A stretch of DNA of 16,568 nt from an uncultured Bacilli bacterium (GCA_944358685.1 CALVRQ010000023.1:1-16568), one strand, 5' to 3'. Shown: positions 7,991-15,441, numbered from the stretch's first letter. Numbers and translations: made by a program. Notes: generated by a model not told the origin, from the letters alone.

Positions 7991-8554
7991 ATGAATAACC
8001 AATCTAAGTTAGTTAATAAATGTTTGAATTCAAAAACACAACTAGAAAAACAAAATTTATATATTAAAATAGGAGATTTAGTGCAAGAAATATCCGATTT
8101 AACAAACATTCAAGAAAATAAACTAAAAATAAAGTTGAATTATATTAGAAACACTTTCCCTATTTTTCCAAAAAATCATCTTTTAAAGTTATATAAAAAC
8201 CATCCAACGAGTTTAATATTTCAAATATATAATGGTAGTACCAATTTATTTGTAAATACAGTATTAGCCTTAAACTTTAGCGATAACACAGCCGATGGTC
8301 AAACTCTTATAGACCATAGTACATTGTCGTTTATAGATGGATTAAATTTAATGACACTAAAAATAGATGAAAAATATATTCCAGATGTGATGCTTAAAAT
8401 AGATTTTCAAAAATTAAATGAAAATGATAATTTAGAAACTAAAGCCATTTTAAACTGTTTAAAAAAACGAAAATATATGACAGAAGATGAAATGAATAAT
8501 CTTAGACCTCAAAATAAACAAAGATCTAAAGAAAAAGTTAAATTAATAAAATAG
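7991..8554 (+). CDS. Unknown protein, second of two tandem paralogs
   Basis: A 187-residue paralog of the gene 56 bases upstream. Matching blocks in order are LYIKIGDLVQEISDLTN (23-39) against LSVRLGDLLKELSELTN, ADGQTLIDH (101-109) against ADDKTLYDH, and LKIDEKYIPDV against LKWDETYIILP; the rest has diverged widely, so the duplication is old. It has an extra ~16 residues at the N-terminus and a longer basic C-terminus. The start is uncertain: AAAGGA (7973-7978) could serve ATG 7991 (chosen) or ATG 7982, and the same frame stays open back to GTG 7955. It is probably co-transcribed with the first gene, as no promoter is seen between them, and the unit ends at the hairpin 8567-8629. No function can be assigned. 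Confidence 0.7.
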   Translation: MNNQSKLVNKCLNSKTQLEKQNLYIKIGDLVQEISDLTNIQENKLKIKLNYIRNTFPIFPKNHLLKLYKNHPTSLIFQIYNGSTNLFVNTVLALNFSDNTADGQTLIDHSTLSFIDGLNLMTLKIDEKYIPDVMLKIDFQKLNENDNLETKAILNCLKKRKYMTEDEMNNLRPQNKQRSKEKVKLIK

Positions 8555-8566
8555 AATATAGTATTG

Positions 8567-8629
8567 GACATATACTCTAAGCCTTTAAACGCATAAATCA
8601 AATGCACGTATTAGATTATATGTCTTTTT
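8567..8629 (+). terminator. Long imperfect hairpin ending in a T-run
   Basis: GACATATACTCTAA (8567-8580) pairs with TTAGATTATATGTC (8611-8624) with one mismatch in 14, then TTTTT (8625-8629). The 30-base loop contains a small inner GCAT/ATGC pairing. The T-run suggests transcription termination for the two paralog genes; the large loop is unusual for a simple terminator. Confidence 0.55.
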
Positions 8630-8684
8630 GTATATAAAGAAAATGTATTTTTTGTCCCCAAAAAAGCAGGATAGTATTATATAA

Positions 8685-8765
8685 TCGCTGGCCTATGAGA
8701 AACTATTAGATTCCGCCGAAGTAGAAAAAGCTAGAGAAAAGATTATATTAAAAAATAAGAAATAA
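8685..8765 (+). pseudogene. Possible 3' remnant of a lost gene
   Basis: A 26-codon stretch without a start codon, ending in TAA, that reads AYEKLLDSAEVEKAR followed by a Lys-rich end. The charged helical composition and the in-frame stop look like the C-terminus of a protein rather than random A/T-rich spacer. A stop lies directly upstream (8682-8684), so nothing more of the gene survives in this frame. The parent family is not recognised. The remaining bases between 8555 and 8863 hold only the hairpin above and A/T-rich DNA in which I see nothing else. Confidence 0.35.
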
Positions 8766-8863
8766 AAAAGCGTTTAATTCATAATTCATGAATGAACTAA
8801 TAAGTAAAAACAATATTTATAACGTTTGTTTTCCCTTATAAATTTGAAATTTCCTTATATTTA

Positions 8864-8892
8864 TTGAACTTTATAAAAAAATAGTGTAAAAT
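8864..8892 (+). promoter_or_regulatory. Promoter of the ftsY operon
   Basis: -35 TTGAAC (8864-8869), 17-base spacer, -10 TAAAAT (8887-8892), about 25 bases before the ftsY ATG. Confidence 0.65.
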
Positions 8893-8916
8893 TTATATAG
8901 TAACAGGGTGATAAAC

Positions 8917-9891
8917 ATGGGAATTTTTGACAAATTTAAAAACATCTTTAAAAAAGAAGAAAAAGAAGAAGTTCAAATCTATGATAAAGGACTTGAAAAA
9001 ACAAGAGATAATTTTTTATCCGCACTACTAAACTTAAATAAAAAACATAACATAGTTGACGATGAATATTTTGAAAACTTAGAAGAAATATTAATTATGT
9101 CTGATATTGGTGTAAACACGGTCATGGAAATAATTGATAGATTAAAAAAACGTGTAAAAAAAGAAAACATCAAAACAGCTGATGAATTAAAAGACATTAT
9201 TGTCGATGAAATGTTTATTATATATGTTGATGGTGACATTATTACTAATAAAATCAACTATGCAGAAAATGGCCCAACCGTTATTTTATTTGTTGGTGTA
9301 AATGGTGCTGGGAAAACCACAACTATTGGTAAAATAGCTTATAAACTAAAAGAAGAAGGCAAAAAAGTCTTAATGGTCGCTGGTGACACCTTTAGAGCTG
9401 GAGCTATAGAGCAATTAGATGAATGGGCCAAAAGGATAGGCGTCGATATTGTCTCAAAAGAAAATGCAGATCCCGTAAGTGTCATGTATGATGGGGTTAA
9501 TAAAGCCAAAGATGAAAACTATGATGTTGTTTTAATTGATACTGCAGGAAGACTTCAAAACAAAGTAGGCTTAATGAAAGAACTAGAAAAAGTAAACAAA
9601 GTCATTGGAAAATTAATACCTAATTCTCCGCATGAAACACTACTAGTAATTGATGCTACCACTGGTCAAAATGGTATCAGTCAAGCGAAAAGTTTTAAAG
9701 AAATAACTAATATAACCGGCATTGTTTTAACTAAATTAGATGGTACAGCTAAAGGTGGCATTGTCTTAGCCATCAAAGAAGAAACCGGGATACCCGTAAA
9801 ATATGTTGGCCTAGGTGAAACTAAAGATGATTTAAGAGTCTTTGATATAGAAAAATACATATATGGTCTATTTAAAGGAATGGACGAATAA
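8917..9891 (+). CDS. ftsY: FtsY, signal recognition particle receptor GTPase
   Basis: A 324-residue SRP receptor that docks ribosome-SRP complexes at the membrane for co-translational insertion. Residues 1-20 (MGIFDKFKNIFKKEEKEE) form a short basic amphipathic membrane-binding helix in place of the long acidic A domain of some species. The N domain occupies about 25-110 and the G domain the rest: G1 loop GVNGAGKT (127-134), GDTFRAGAIEQL (156-167), DTAGR (208-212), TKLDGTAKGG (272-281) and the C-terminal GLGETKDDLRVF. All GTPase motifs are intact. ATG 8917 is chosen because GGGTG (8906-8910) is 6 bases upstream and the product starts with the typical MGIF; GTG 8908 overlaps that ribosome site. 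It overlaps ylxM by one base (TAATG). Confidence 0.97.
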   Translation: MGIFDKFKNIFKKEEKEEVQIYDKGLEKTRDNFLSALLNLNKKHNIVDDEYFENLEEILIMSDIGVNTVMEIIDRLKKRVKKENIKTADELKDIIVDEMFIIYVDGDIITNKINYAENGPTVILFVGVNGAGKTTTIGKIAYKLKEEGKKVLMVAGDTFRAGAIEQLDEWAKRIGVDIVSKENADPVSVMYDGVNKAKDENYDVVLIDTAGRLQNKVGLMKELEKVNKVIGKLIPNSPHETLLVIDATTGQNGISQAKSFKEITNITGIVLTKLDGTAKGGIVLAIKEETGIPVKYVGLGETKDDLRVFDIEKYIYGLFKGMDE

Positions 9892-10181
9892 TGGATAAAG
9901 TAATTTATTTAACCAATTTATTTGACTATTATGGTGAGCTATTAACCGAAAAACAACAAACATATTTCAAAGATTATTATTTTAATAATTTAACTTTAGC
10001 CGAAATAGCTGAAAACGAAAACATCTCTAGAAACGCTGTTCATAAACAAATTAAAGACGCCGAAAACAAATTAAATCATTACGAAAAAATACTAAAACAA
10101 TATGAAACTAGTCAAAAAATCAAAAATATAATTAAAAATTTAGATCCAAAAATTAAAAACAAAATAGAAGAATTGTTATAG
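9891..10181 (+). CDS. ylxM: YlxM-family (UPF0122) DNA-binding/SRP-associated protein
   Basis: A 96-residue small protein with a sigma-region-4-like helix-turn-helix: LTEKQQTYFKDYY then LTLAEIAENENISRNAVHKQIKDAENKL (residues ~35-61 in two parts), followed by a C-terminal coiled helix. YlxM/UPF0122 proteins are encoded next to ftsY and ffh in Firmicutes and are linked to the SRP pathway; the exact role is poorly defined. The ATG overlaps the ftsY stop (TAATG), so the two are translationally coupled. The usual downstream ffh is missing here; a HerA-like ATPase follows after 12 bases. Confidence 0.9.
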   Translation: MDKVIYLTNLFDYYGELLTEKQQTYFKDYYFNNLTLAEIAENENISRNAVHKQIKDAENKLNHYEKILKQYETSQKIKNIIKNLDPKIKNKIEELL

Positions 10182-10193
10182 GGGAGGAAATGT

Positions 10194-11948
10194 ATGTTTG
10201 GAAAAATACTTTATATAAGTGATACTGAAGCGCATGTTGAAACACCAAAAGACGGTTCACTTTCAACAAATATTATGAATATGCACGTCATATTTGAAGA
10301 TGAAAAAAAGAAAATTTTAGGTGAAGTTGAAGATACCGGAAGTGACATTATTAAAATTAGATTTTTAGGTGAAATAACTAATGGTAAATTTGTTGGTGGT
10401 GTAATTAGAAAACCGACATTTAATTCAAAAATTAGATTAATTAGCCAGGAAGAAGTTGGATTAATATTAGGAGCTGATACTGAATCATCATTTGTTTTAG
10501 GGGAAAGCCCTTTATATGATAGTCACCCAATTTATGTTGACATAAATGATTTATTTAGTAGTCATATGGCTATATTTGGTAACAGTGGTTCTGGTAAATC
10601 ATGTGGAGTAGCTAGACTTCTTCAAAATGTCTTTGAAAACCCAAAATTATTGCCATTTAGATCTAACTTCTTTATTTTTGATGCTTACGGCGAATATCAT
10701 AACGCTTTACAAAACATCGACCAAATTAACCCAAATTTAAGCTTTAAATTTTATACAACCAATATTCATCAAACTGATGGAGAAATACTTTCAATACCAA
10801 TTTGGCTTTTAGATATTGATGATATGGCTTTACTTTTAAGAGCTGATAAACATTCACAATTAACAATTATCGAAAGAATGTTAAAATTAGTTAATATTTT
10901 TGCCTCAGATGATGAAATGAGTACAAAATATAAAAACCATTTAATTGCTAAAGCTATTATGACCATTTTGTATACTAACCAAACAGCTAGTAGTAAAAGA
11001 AATGATGTTTTCGCAATCATTGCTAACTGTTCAACACCACAGTTTAACCTAGAAGCTCCAGTTCAAGGTATTGGATATACAAGAAAATTTAGAGAATGTT
11101 TTACCATAGACACCCAAGGTAACTTCCCAGAAAGTATTCTAATGACTGAATATATCACAAGCTTTATTGATGAATCATTAGATAAATTTGAACCAAAAGA
11201 AATTAAATATTATACCTTAGAAGACCTAGAAAAAGCTTTAGAATTTACTTTAATAAGTGAAGGACTTTTAAATAATACCGATACTTATGCTGATGCTATT
11301 GAATTAAAAGTAAGACTTCATTCATTAACCATTTCTGAAAATTCAAGATATTTACGTTATCCAACATTTATAACCATGGAAAACTATATTGCAACACTAG
11401 TGGCAAAAAATGGAAAAAAAGCTCAAGTAATTAACTTTAACTTAGAAGATGTTGAAGACTGGTTTGCTAAAGTAGTCGTAAAAATATATACCAAAATGTT
11501 ATTTAACTTTACTAAAAGTCTTAAAAATAGAGCTTCAATCCCATTCCATATCTTCGTTGAAGAAGCTCACAGATATGTTCAAAATGATGGCGATGTTGCC
11601 CTTATTGGTTATAACATTTTTGAAAGAGCTGCTAAAGAGGGACGTAAATATGGTTTAATCTTTAACCTAATATCTCAAAGACCAGTTGAAATATCAGATA
11701 CCGTTATCTCTCAATGTGCAAACTTTTTAATTTTTAAAATAACACACCCAAGAGACTTAGATTATATAACTAAAATGTTGCCAAACATTTCAGCTGATAT
11801 TGTTGAAAAACAAAAAACTCTGCAACCAGGAACATGTATGGCTTTTGGTGGAGCATTTAAAATTCCAACCATTGTTAGAATGAAAATGCCAGATCCAGCA
11901 CCTTCATCAAGTAGTTGTAATGTCTTTGTTACTTGGAAAGCAAACTAA
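10194..11948 (+). CDS. HerA/DUF87-type ATPase
   Basis: A 584-residue FtsK/HerA-superfamily ATPase. The N-terminal ~90 residues are beta-rich and resemble a HAS-barrel (ending RLISQEEVGLILGA). The Walker A motif is GNSGSGKS (129-136), followed by IFDAYGEYHNAL (DUF87-type) and an all-helical insert (~210-400). The Walker B region is FHIFVEEAHRYV (about 451-462) with paired acidic residues, then the Arg-rich KEGRKYGL and ISQRPVEI typical of HerA relatives. Such enzymes are hexameric DNA motors; in archaea HerA works with NurA in end resection, while in bacteria homologs occur both as stand-alone genes and in defence systems. No NurA, Sir2 or other nuclease partner is visible here, and the neighbours are ftsY-ylxM, so a housekeeping role is more likely than defence. 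Strong GGGGAGG ribosome site (10181-10187). The stop overlaps the next start. Confidence 0.9.
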   Translation: MFGKILYISDTEAHVETPKDGSLSTNIMNMHVIFEDEKKKILGEVEDTGSDIIKIRFLGEITNGKFVGGVIRKPTFNSKIRLISQEEVGLILGADTESSFVLGESPLYDSHPIYVDINDLFSSHMAIFGNSGSGKSCGVARLLQNVFENPKLLPFRSNFFIFDAYGEYHNALQNIDQINPNLSFKFYTTNIHQTDGEILSIPIWLLDIDDMALLLRADKHSQLTIIERMLKLVNIFASDDEMSTKYKNHLIAKAIMTILYTNQTASSKRNDVFAIIANCSTPQFNLEAPVQGIGYTRKFRECFTIDTQGNFPESILMTEYITSFIDESLDKFEPKEIKYYTLEDLEKALEFTLISEGLLNNTDTYADAIELKVRLHSLTISENSRYLRYPTFITMENYIATLVAKNGKKAQVINFNLEDVEDWFAKVVVKIYTKMLFNFTKSLKNRASIPFHIFVEEAHRYVQNDGDVALIGYNIFERAAKEGRKYGLIFNLISQRPVEISDTVISQCANFLIFKITHPRDLDYITKMLPNISADIVEKQKTLQPGTCMAFGGAFKIPTIVRMKMPDPAPSSSSCNVFVTWKAN

Positions 11949-12379
11949 TGGAAAAAGAAATAAAACCTTTAAATCCATTAAAAATAATTTTAATCATATT
12001 ATTAATAATTATAGTGATTGTAGTAGTATTATTTTCTAAACATCAAAAAAAAGAGTTAATAACTACTCCAGAGCTAATTCATTTAAAATTCGAAGATACT
12101 ATAAAAAATAATATTTTATTTAGTGACATTAGAATAGATAAACAAGAAGAATATTTCTATATAACCTCTAAGGCCACAAATATAATATCAAATAACTTAA
12201 AAATATCTCCAATCACAATAACACTAGAAGATAACCAAAGTAATAAAACAGTGGTAACTAGTTATATAGGTAATGTTTTAAATGGTGAAGATACCAAAAA
12301 CATAATCATTAAAACCAATAAGAATTTAAAAAACATCAAAAACATTGATATAAACGTCGAAGCTCAGGTTCAATCCTGA
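11948..12379 (+). CDS. Small single-pass membrane protein with an outer beta-rich domain
   Basis: A 143-residue protein. Residues 15-35 are a strongly hydrophobic helix (IILIILLIIIVIVVVLF) after a short basic/polar N-terminus, and the rest is a beta-rich, Asn/Lys-rich soluble domain with alternating hydrophobic strands (FSDIRIDKQEEYFYITSKATN; SPITITLEDNQ; NIDINVEAQVQS). The topology is probably N-in with the domain outside. The strand pattern with a Gly-Glu turn (VLNGEDTKNI) resembles small immunoglobulin-like/FxLYD-type extracellular domains; that is an inference. ATG 11948 overlaps the ATPase stop (TAATG), so it is translated with that gene; TTG 11933 is a less likely start. It ends in TGA within the terminator stem. 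Co-expression with a cytoplasmic HerA-like motor is unexplained. Confidence 0.7.
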   Translation: MEKEIKPLNPLKIILIILLIIIVIVVVLFSKHQKKELITTPELIHLKFEDTIKNNILFSDIRIDKQEEYFYITSKATNIISNNLKISPITITLEDNQSNKTVVTSYIGNVLNGEDTKNIIIKTNKNLKNIKNIDINVEAQVQS

Positions 12380-12390
12380 GCTTTGTATGT
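12361..12390 (+). terminator. Intrinsic terminator of the ftsY operon
   Basis: Perfect 8-bp stem AGCTCAGG (12361-12368) with CCTGAGCT (12375-12382), loop TTCAAT, then TTGTATGTT. The TGA stop (12377-12379) is inside the 3' arm. The T-tract is interrupted, so termination may be partial. Confidence 0.6.
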
Positions 12391-12396
12391 TATAAT
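12388..12396 (+). promoter_or_regulatory. Extended -10 promoter of tRNA-Arg(CCG)
   Basis: TGTTATAAT (TATAAT at 12391-12396), nine bases before the tRNA 5' end. The -35 region (about GTTCAA at 12368-12373) is weak and overlaps the preceding terminator hairpin. Confidence 0.6.
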
Positions 12397-12404
12397 AAAT
12401 ATAT

Positions 12405-12479
12405 GTCCGAATAGCTTAATGGATAGAGTATTCCCCTCCGAAGGGAATGATAGGAGTTCAATTCTCCTTTCGGACGCCA
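12405..12479 (+). tRNA. tRNA-Arg(CCG), with encoded CCA
   Basis: Full cloverleaf: acceptor GTCCGAA (12405-12411) pairs with TTCGGAC (12469-12475); discriminator G 12476 and encoded CCA 12477-12479; anticodon stem TTCCC/GGGAA around the loop CTCCGAA with anticodon CCG at 12438-12440; T stem AGGAG/CTCCT with loop TTCAATT. It decodes CGG, expected to be a rare codon in such an A/T-rich genome. Confidence 0.97.
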
Positions 12480-12488
12480 TATAGAAAT

Positions 12489-12520
12489 AACTCAGAGCAT
12501 CAAACTTTGAGTTTTTATAT
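12489..12520 (+). terminator. Terminator after tRNA-Arg(CCG)
   Basis: 9-bp stem AACTCAGAG (12489-12497) with CTTTGAGTT (12505-12513), one G-U pair, loop CATCAAA, then TTTATAT. Confidence 0.75.
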
Positions 12521-12538
12521 ATAAACACCTTAATTAAC

Positions 12539-12568
12539 TTGTTTGTTTCATAAATTATATGTTATAAT
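12539..12568 (+). promoter_or_regulatory. Promoter of the folD-ackA operon
   Basis: Extended -10 TGTTATAAT (12560-12568) with a -35-like TTGTTT (12539-12544), spacer 18. Confidence 0.65.
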
Positions 12569-12601
12569 CGTTGTATACACAAAGCAAGTAGGTGAATGAA
12601 A

Positions 12602-13489
12602 ATGAAAAGTGAAATATTAGACGGAAAAGCTGTAGCTAAAGCAGTTGAAAATAATGTTCGAAATCGTGTTTATGATTTTGAAGAAGCAAATAATGAAAAG
12701 GTAACTTTAGCCACCATCATTGTTGGTAGTAATCCAGCCTCTAAAACTTATGTAAAAATGAAATCAAAAGCTTGTAAAAGAGTAGGCATAATTACGCAGG
12801 AATATATATTTCCAGCCTTTACAACTGAAGGATTGATTCAAGTAATCGAAACATTAAATGAAGATCCAACTATAAATGGAATTTTGATTCAACACCCTCT
12901 TCCTAAAAACATTGATGAAAAAAAATGTTTTGACGCAATTGCCATCGAAAAAGACGTTGATGGTGTTAGTTCTCAAAGTTTCGGAAAAATGGCCTTTGGA
13001 GAAGAAGCTTTTGGTGCAGCTACCCCAACGGGAATAATAAATATATTAGATTTCTATAATATCAATATAGAAGGTAAGAAAGCTTGCGTAGTTGGTCGAA
13101 GTCCGATTCTAGGGAAACCCATGGCAGCCATGTTATTAAATAGAAACGCAACAGTTACAATATGCCATTCAAAAACTAAAAATCTTGAAGATGAAGTTAG
13201 AGGAGCCGATATTGTAATATGTGCAGTTGGTAAACCAGAATTCATAAAAAAAGAATGGTTAAAAGAAGGTGCGATTGTCATAGATGCTGGGTATAACTAT
13301 ATAAATGGTAAATCCGTAGGTGATGCCGAAACACCAGAAGGAGTAGCTAGTTTCTATACACCAGTTCCTGGTGGTGTCGGCCCAGTAACCATTGCAACCT
13401 TACTTTCTAATACCATCTCAGCTGCTGAAAAACAATGGACAAAACAAAATACAAATAACAAACAATATGTTAAGGAGGAAATTAAATGA
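12602..13489 (+). CDS. folD: FolD, methylenetetrahydrofolate dehydrogenase/cyclohydrolase
   Basis: A 295-residue bifunctional enzyme interconverting methylene-, methenyl- and 10-formyl-tetrahydrofolate, supplying one-carbon units for purines and formyl-Met. The N-terminal domain has the catalytic motif YVKMKSKACKRVGI (Tyr and Lys as in the family), then ILIQHPLP (the Gln-containing family motif, usually QLPLP) and KDVDGV. The Rossmann part has ATPTGI, VVGRSPILGKPMA and ATVTICHSKT, with the C-terminal signature PVPGGVGPVTIATLL. Family residues appear intact. ATG 12602 is preferred: AGGTG (12590-12594) is 7 bases upstream, against 1 base for ATG 12596. It overlaps ackA by four bases (ATGA) and ends in TGA. 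Confidence 0.96.
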   Translation: MKSEILDGKAVAKAVENNVRNRVYDFEEANNEKVTLATIIVGSNPASKTYVKMKSKACKRVGIITQEYIFPAFTTEGLIQVIETLNEDPTINGILIQHPLPKNIDEKKCFDAIAIEKDVDGVSSQSFGKMAFGEEAFGAATPTGIINILDFYNINIEGKKACVVGRSPILGKPMAAMLLNRNATVTICHSKTKNLEDEVRGADIVICAVGKPEFIKKEWLKEGAIVIDAGYNYINGKSVGDAETPEGVASFYTPVPGGVGPVTIATLLSNTISAAEKQWTKQNTNNKQYVKEEIK

Positions 13490-14661
13490 AAATAATATCA
13501 ATTAATGCTGGAAGTAGTTCCCTAAAATTTAGTCTAATCGACATGACAGATGAAAGCGTTATCGCTAGTGGAGTTTTTGAAAGAATCGGTATCGATGGAA
13601 GATATACAATTAAATTTAATGGTGAAAAATATACAGAAGATGTAACTTTAAAAAATCACGTTGATGCTGTTAATATCTTGCTTGAAAAACTAATTAGTTT
13701 AAATATTGTTAAATCTCTAGATGAAATAGAAGGCGTTGGACATCGCGTTGTTCAAGGTAAAGACATCTTTGATAAAACAGTTATTGTCGACGATGAAGTG
13801 ATGGAAAAATTAGAATCAATAAAACATTTCGCACCACTTCATAACCCAGCTAATATGTTAGGTATTGAAGCTTTCCAAAAAGCCTTACCAAACGTACCAA
13901 ACACTGTGGTTTTTGACACTGCTTTTCATCAAACGATGGAACCAGAAACATATCTATACGCTGTTCCTTATGAGTGGTATGAAAAATATGGAATAAGAAA
14001 ATATGGCGCTCATGGCACTAGTCATAGATATATAACTGAAGTAACTTCTAAAATTTTAAATACCAATAAATTCAAACTAATCAGTTGTCACATTGGAAAT
14101 GGTGCCTCTATCACAGCTGTCAAGGATGGTAAATGTATAGACACATCTATGGGATTTACCCCTCTTGCTGGCGTTATGATGGGGACTCGTTCAGGCGATA
14201 TTGACCCATCTTTACTCCCACCTGTAATGGAAGCCGAAAACAAAGATATAAATACTATCATTAATGACTTAAATAAACATAGTGGTGTACTTGGCCTAAG
14301 TGGAATTAGTAGTGACATGCGAGACTTAGAAACCGCTTATGAAAACGGCGATGAAAGAGCAATCCTAACAATGAAAAAATATGTTAGAAGAATCACTGAT
14401 TATATTGCTCAGTATTATGTTCTATTAGGTGGAGCTGATGTTATTGCTTTCACTGCTGGAGTTGGAGAAAATAGCCCATTAGTTCGTAAAATGGTGTGCG
14501 AAAATTTAGCATGCTTAGGTGTAGAAATTGATGAAGAAAAGAATAATATCCGCGGAAAACAAGCTGAAATTAGTACCGAAAATTCTAAAATAAAAGTATA
14601 TGTCATTCCAACTGATGAAGAATTAATGATAGCTAGAGATACTTTAGAATTAATAAAATAA
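13486..14661 (+). CDS. ackA: Acetate kinase
   Basis: A 391-residue enzyme (family usually ~400) converting acetyl phosphate + ADP to acetate + ATP, the main substrate-level ATP step of mixed-acid fermenters. N-terminal INAGSSSLKF (N7), GHRVVQG (R87), VFDTAFHQTM (D144), KYGAHGTSHRY (H176), SCHIGNGASI, the ATP-binding GFTPLAGVMMGTRSGDIDP (R235), FTAGVGENSPLVR and PTDEELMIARDT with the catalytic Glu all match acetate kinase. AAGGAGG (13472-13478) lies inside the end of folD, 7 bases before the ATG, and the start overlaps the folD stop, so the two are coupled. Phosphotransacetylase is not in the window. Confidence 0.97.
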   Translation: MKIISINAGSSSLKFSLIDMTDESVIASGVFERIGIDGRYTIKFNGEKYTEDVTLKNHVDAVNILLEKLISLNIVKSLDEIEGVGHRVVQGKDIFDKTVIVDDEVMEKLESIKHFAPLHNPANMLGIEAFQKALPNVPNTVVFDTAFHQTMEPETYLYAVPYEWYEKYGIRKYGAHGTSHRYITEVTSKILNTNKFKLISCHIGNGASITAVKDGKCIDTSMGFTPLAGVMMGTRSGDIDPSLLPPVMEAENKDINTIINDLNKHSGVLGLSGISSDMRDLETAYENGDERAILTMKKYVRRITDYIAQYYVLLGGADVIAFTAGVGENSPLVRKMVCENLACLGVEIDEEKNNIRGKQAEISTENSKIKVYVIPTDEELMIARDTLELIK

Positions 14662-14690
14662 ACGCCTTTAATTGGCGTTTTAATTTTTAT
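14660..14690. terminator. Bidirectional terminator between ackA and the J-domain gene
   Basis: 7-bp stem AAACGCC (14660-14666) with GGCGTTT (14674-14680), loop TTTAATT, then TAATTTTT on the plus strand and ATTTTATT on the minus strand. The ackA stop and the stop of the convergent gene (14680-14682) touch the stem. Confidence 0.75.
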
Positions 14691-15417
14691 ATCCCACACA
14701 CATTTTAAACAAATTAATATCAATTTTATTATACAAAATGTCAAATACTTTTGGTGAAACAATACTCCTAGATATAATAGGGAGTACCAACATCAATACA
14801 TATAAACCTCCAAATATAAGTATTCCTTGAACAACTGTAGAATCAGTAATAGTATCAATAAAGCCTTTAGTCAAAAAAGTACCAATAACAATTAACAAAA
14901 GCAAACCTAAAACAGGAGCTAATAAACTAAAACTCATCATAATTAGATAACTACAAAAATTCGATATAACTGCAAACCCAATTAATAGTATTTTTATAAT
15001 AAAGCAAAGTAAACTTTCCAAACCAACTCCAATAATTGCCAAAATCTTTCTAAACTTAGAAACGCTACCAAATTTTAAGTATTCTTTAAAGTATTCCCAT
15101 TTAGTAACCTTTCTAGCTTCTTCATATGTATTATAATTAGTATAAGTATTTTCATTATTTTTTTGACTGCGATTAAATTTATTATAATTTTCATCTATTT
15201 CTTTTTTCAAACTTAAATCGTAAACTTTTCTTTTATCATCATCTAAAAGTGTTTCTTTTGCCTCATTTAATTTAATAGACATCTCTGGAGCTTCTTTCGA
15301 TTTATTAATATCAGGATGCCAATTTTTCATCTGAGTTTTATAAGCCTTTTTAATCTCCTCTTTAGTTGCTGTCTCACTAATTCCCAAAAGTTCATAATAA
15401 TTAAGTGCACTGTTCAT
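14680..15417 (-). CDS. Membrane-anchored J-domain protein
   Basis: A 245-residue protein with an N-terminal J domain (about 5-68: YYELLGISETATKEEIKKAYK, HPD at 34-36, then KLNEAKETLLDDDKRKVYD) that should stimulate an Hsp70/DnaK ATPase. A polar Asn/Tyr-rich linker (75-105) leads to three or so hydrophobic helices (about 125-150, 155-182 and 195-218). It lacks the Gly/Phe region, zinc fingers and client-binding domain of true DnaJ, so it is a J-like protein that recruits DnaK to the membrane; the client is unknown. Minus-strand start ATG with AAAGGA upstream and a good promoter at 15442-15470. It is divergent from the CHAP gene and convergent with ackA. Confidence 0.85.
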   Translation of the reverse strand: MNSALNYYELLGISETATKEEIKKAYKTQMKNWHPDINKSKEAPEMSIKLNEAKETLLDDDKRKVYDLSLKKEIDENYNKFNRSQKNNENTYTNYNTYEEARKVTKWEYFKEYLKFGSVSKFRKILAIIGVGLESLLCFIIKILLIGFAVISNFCSYLIMMSFSLLAPVLGLLLLIVIGTFLTKGFIDTITDSTVVQGILIFGGLYVLMLVLPIISRSIVSPKVFDILYNKIDINLFKMCVGYKN

Positions 15418-15441
15418 AATATCAGTCCTTTACAAGGAATA

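Noticed and set aside
10194..11948. HerA-like ATPase as part of a defence system.
   Set aside because: No Sir2, DUF4297, NurA or other effector gene is adjacent; the neighbours are ftsY and ylxM, with composition like the rest of the operon.
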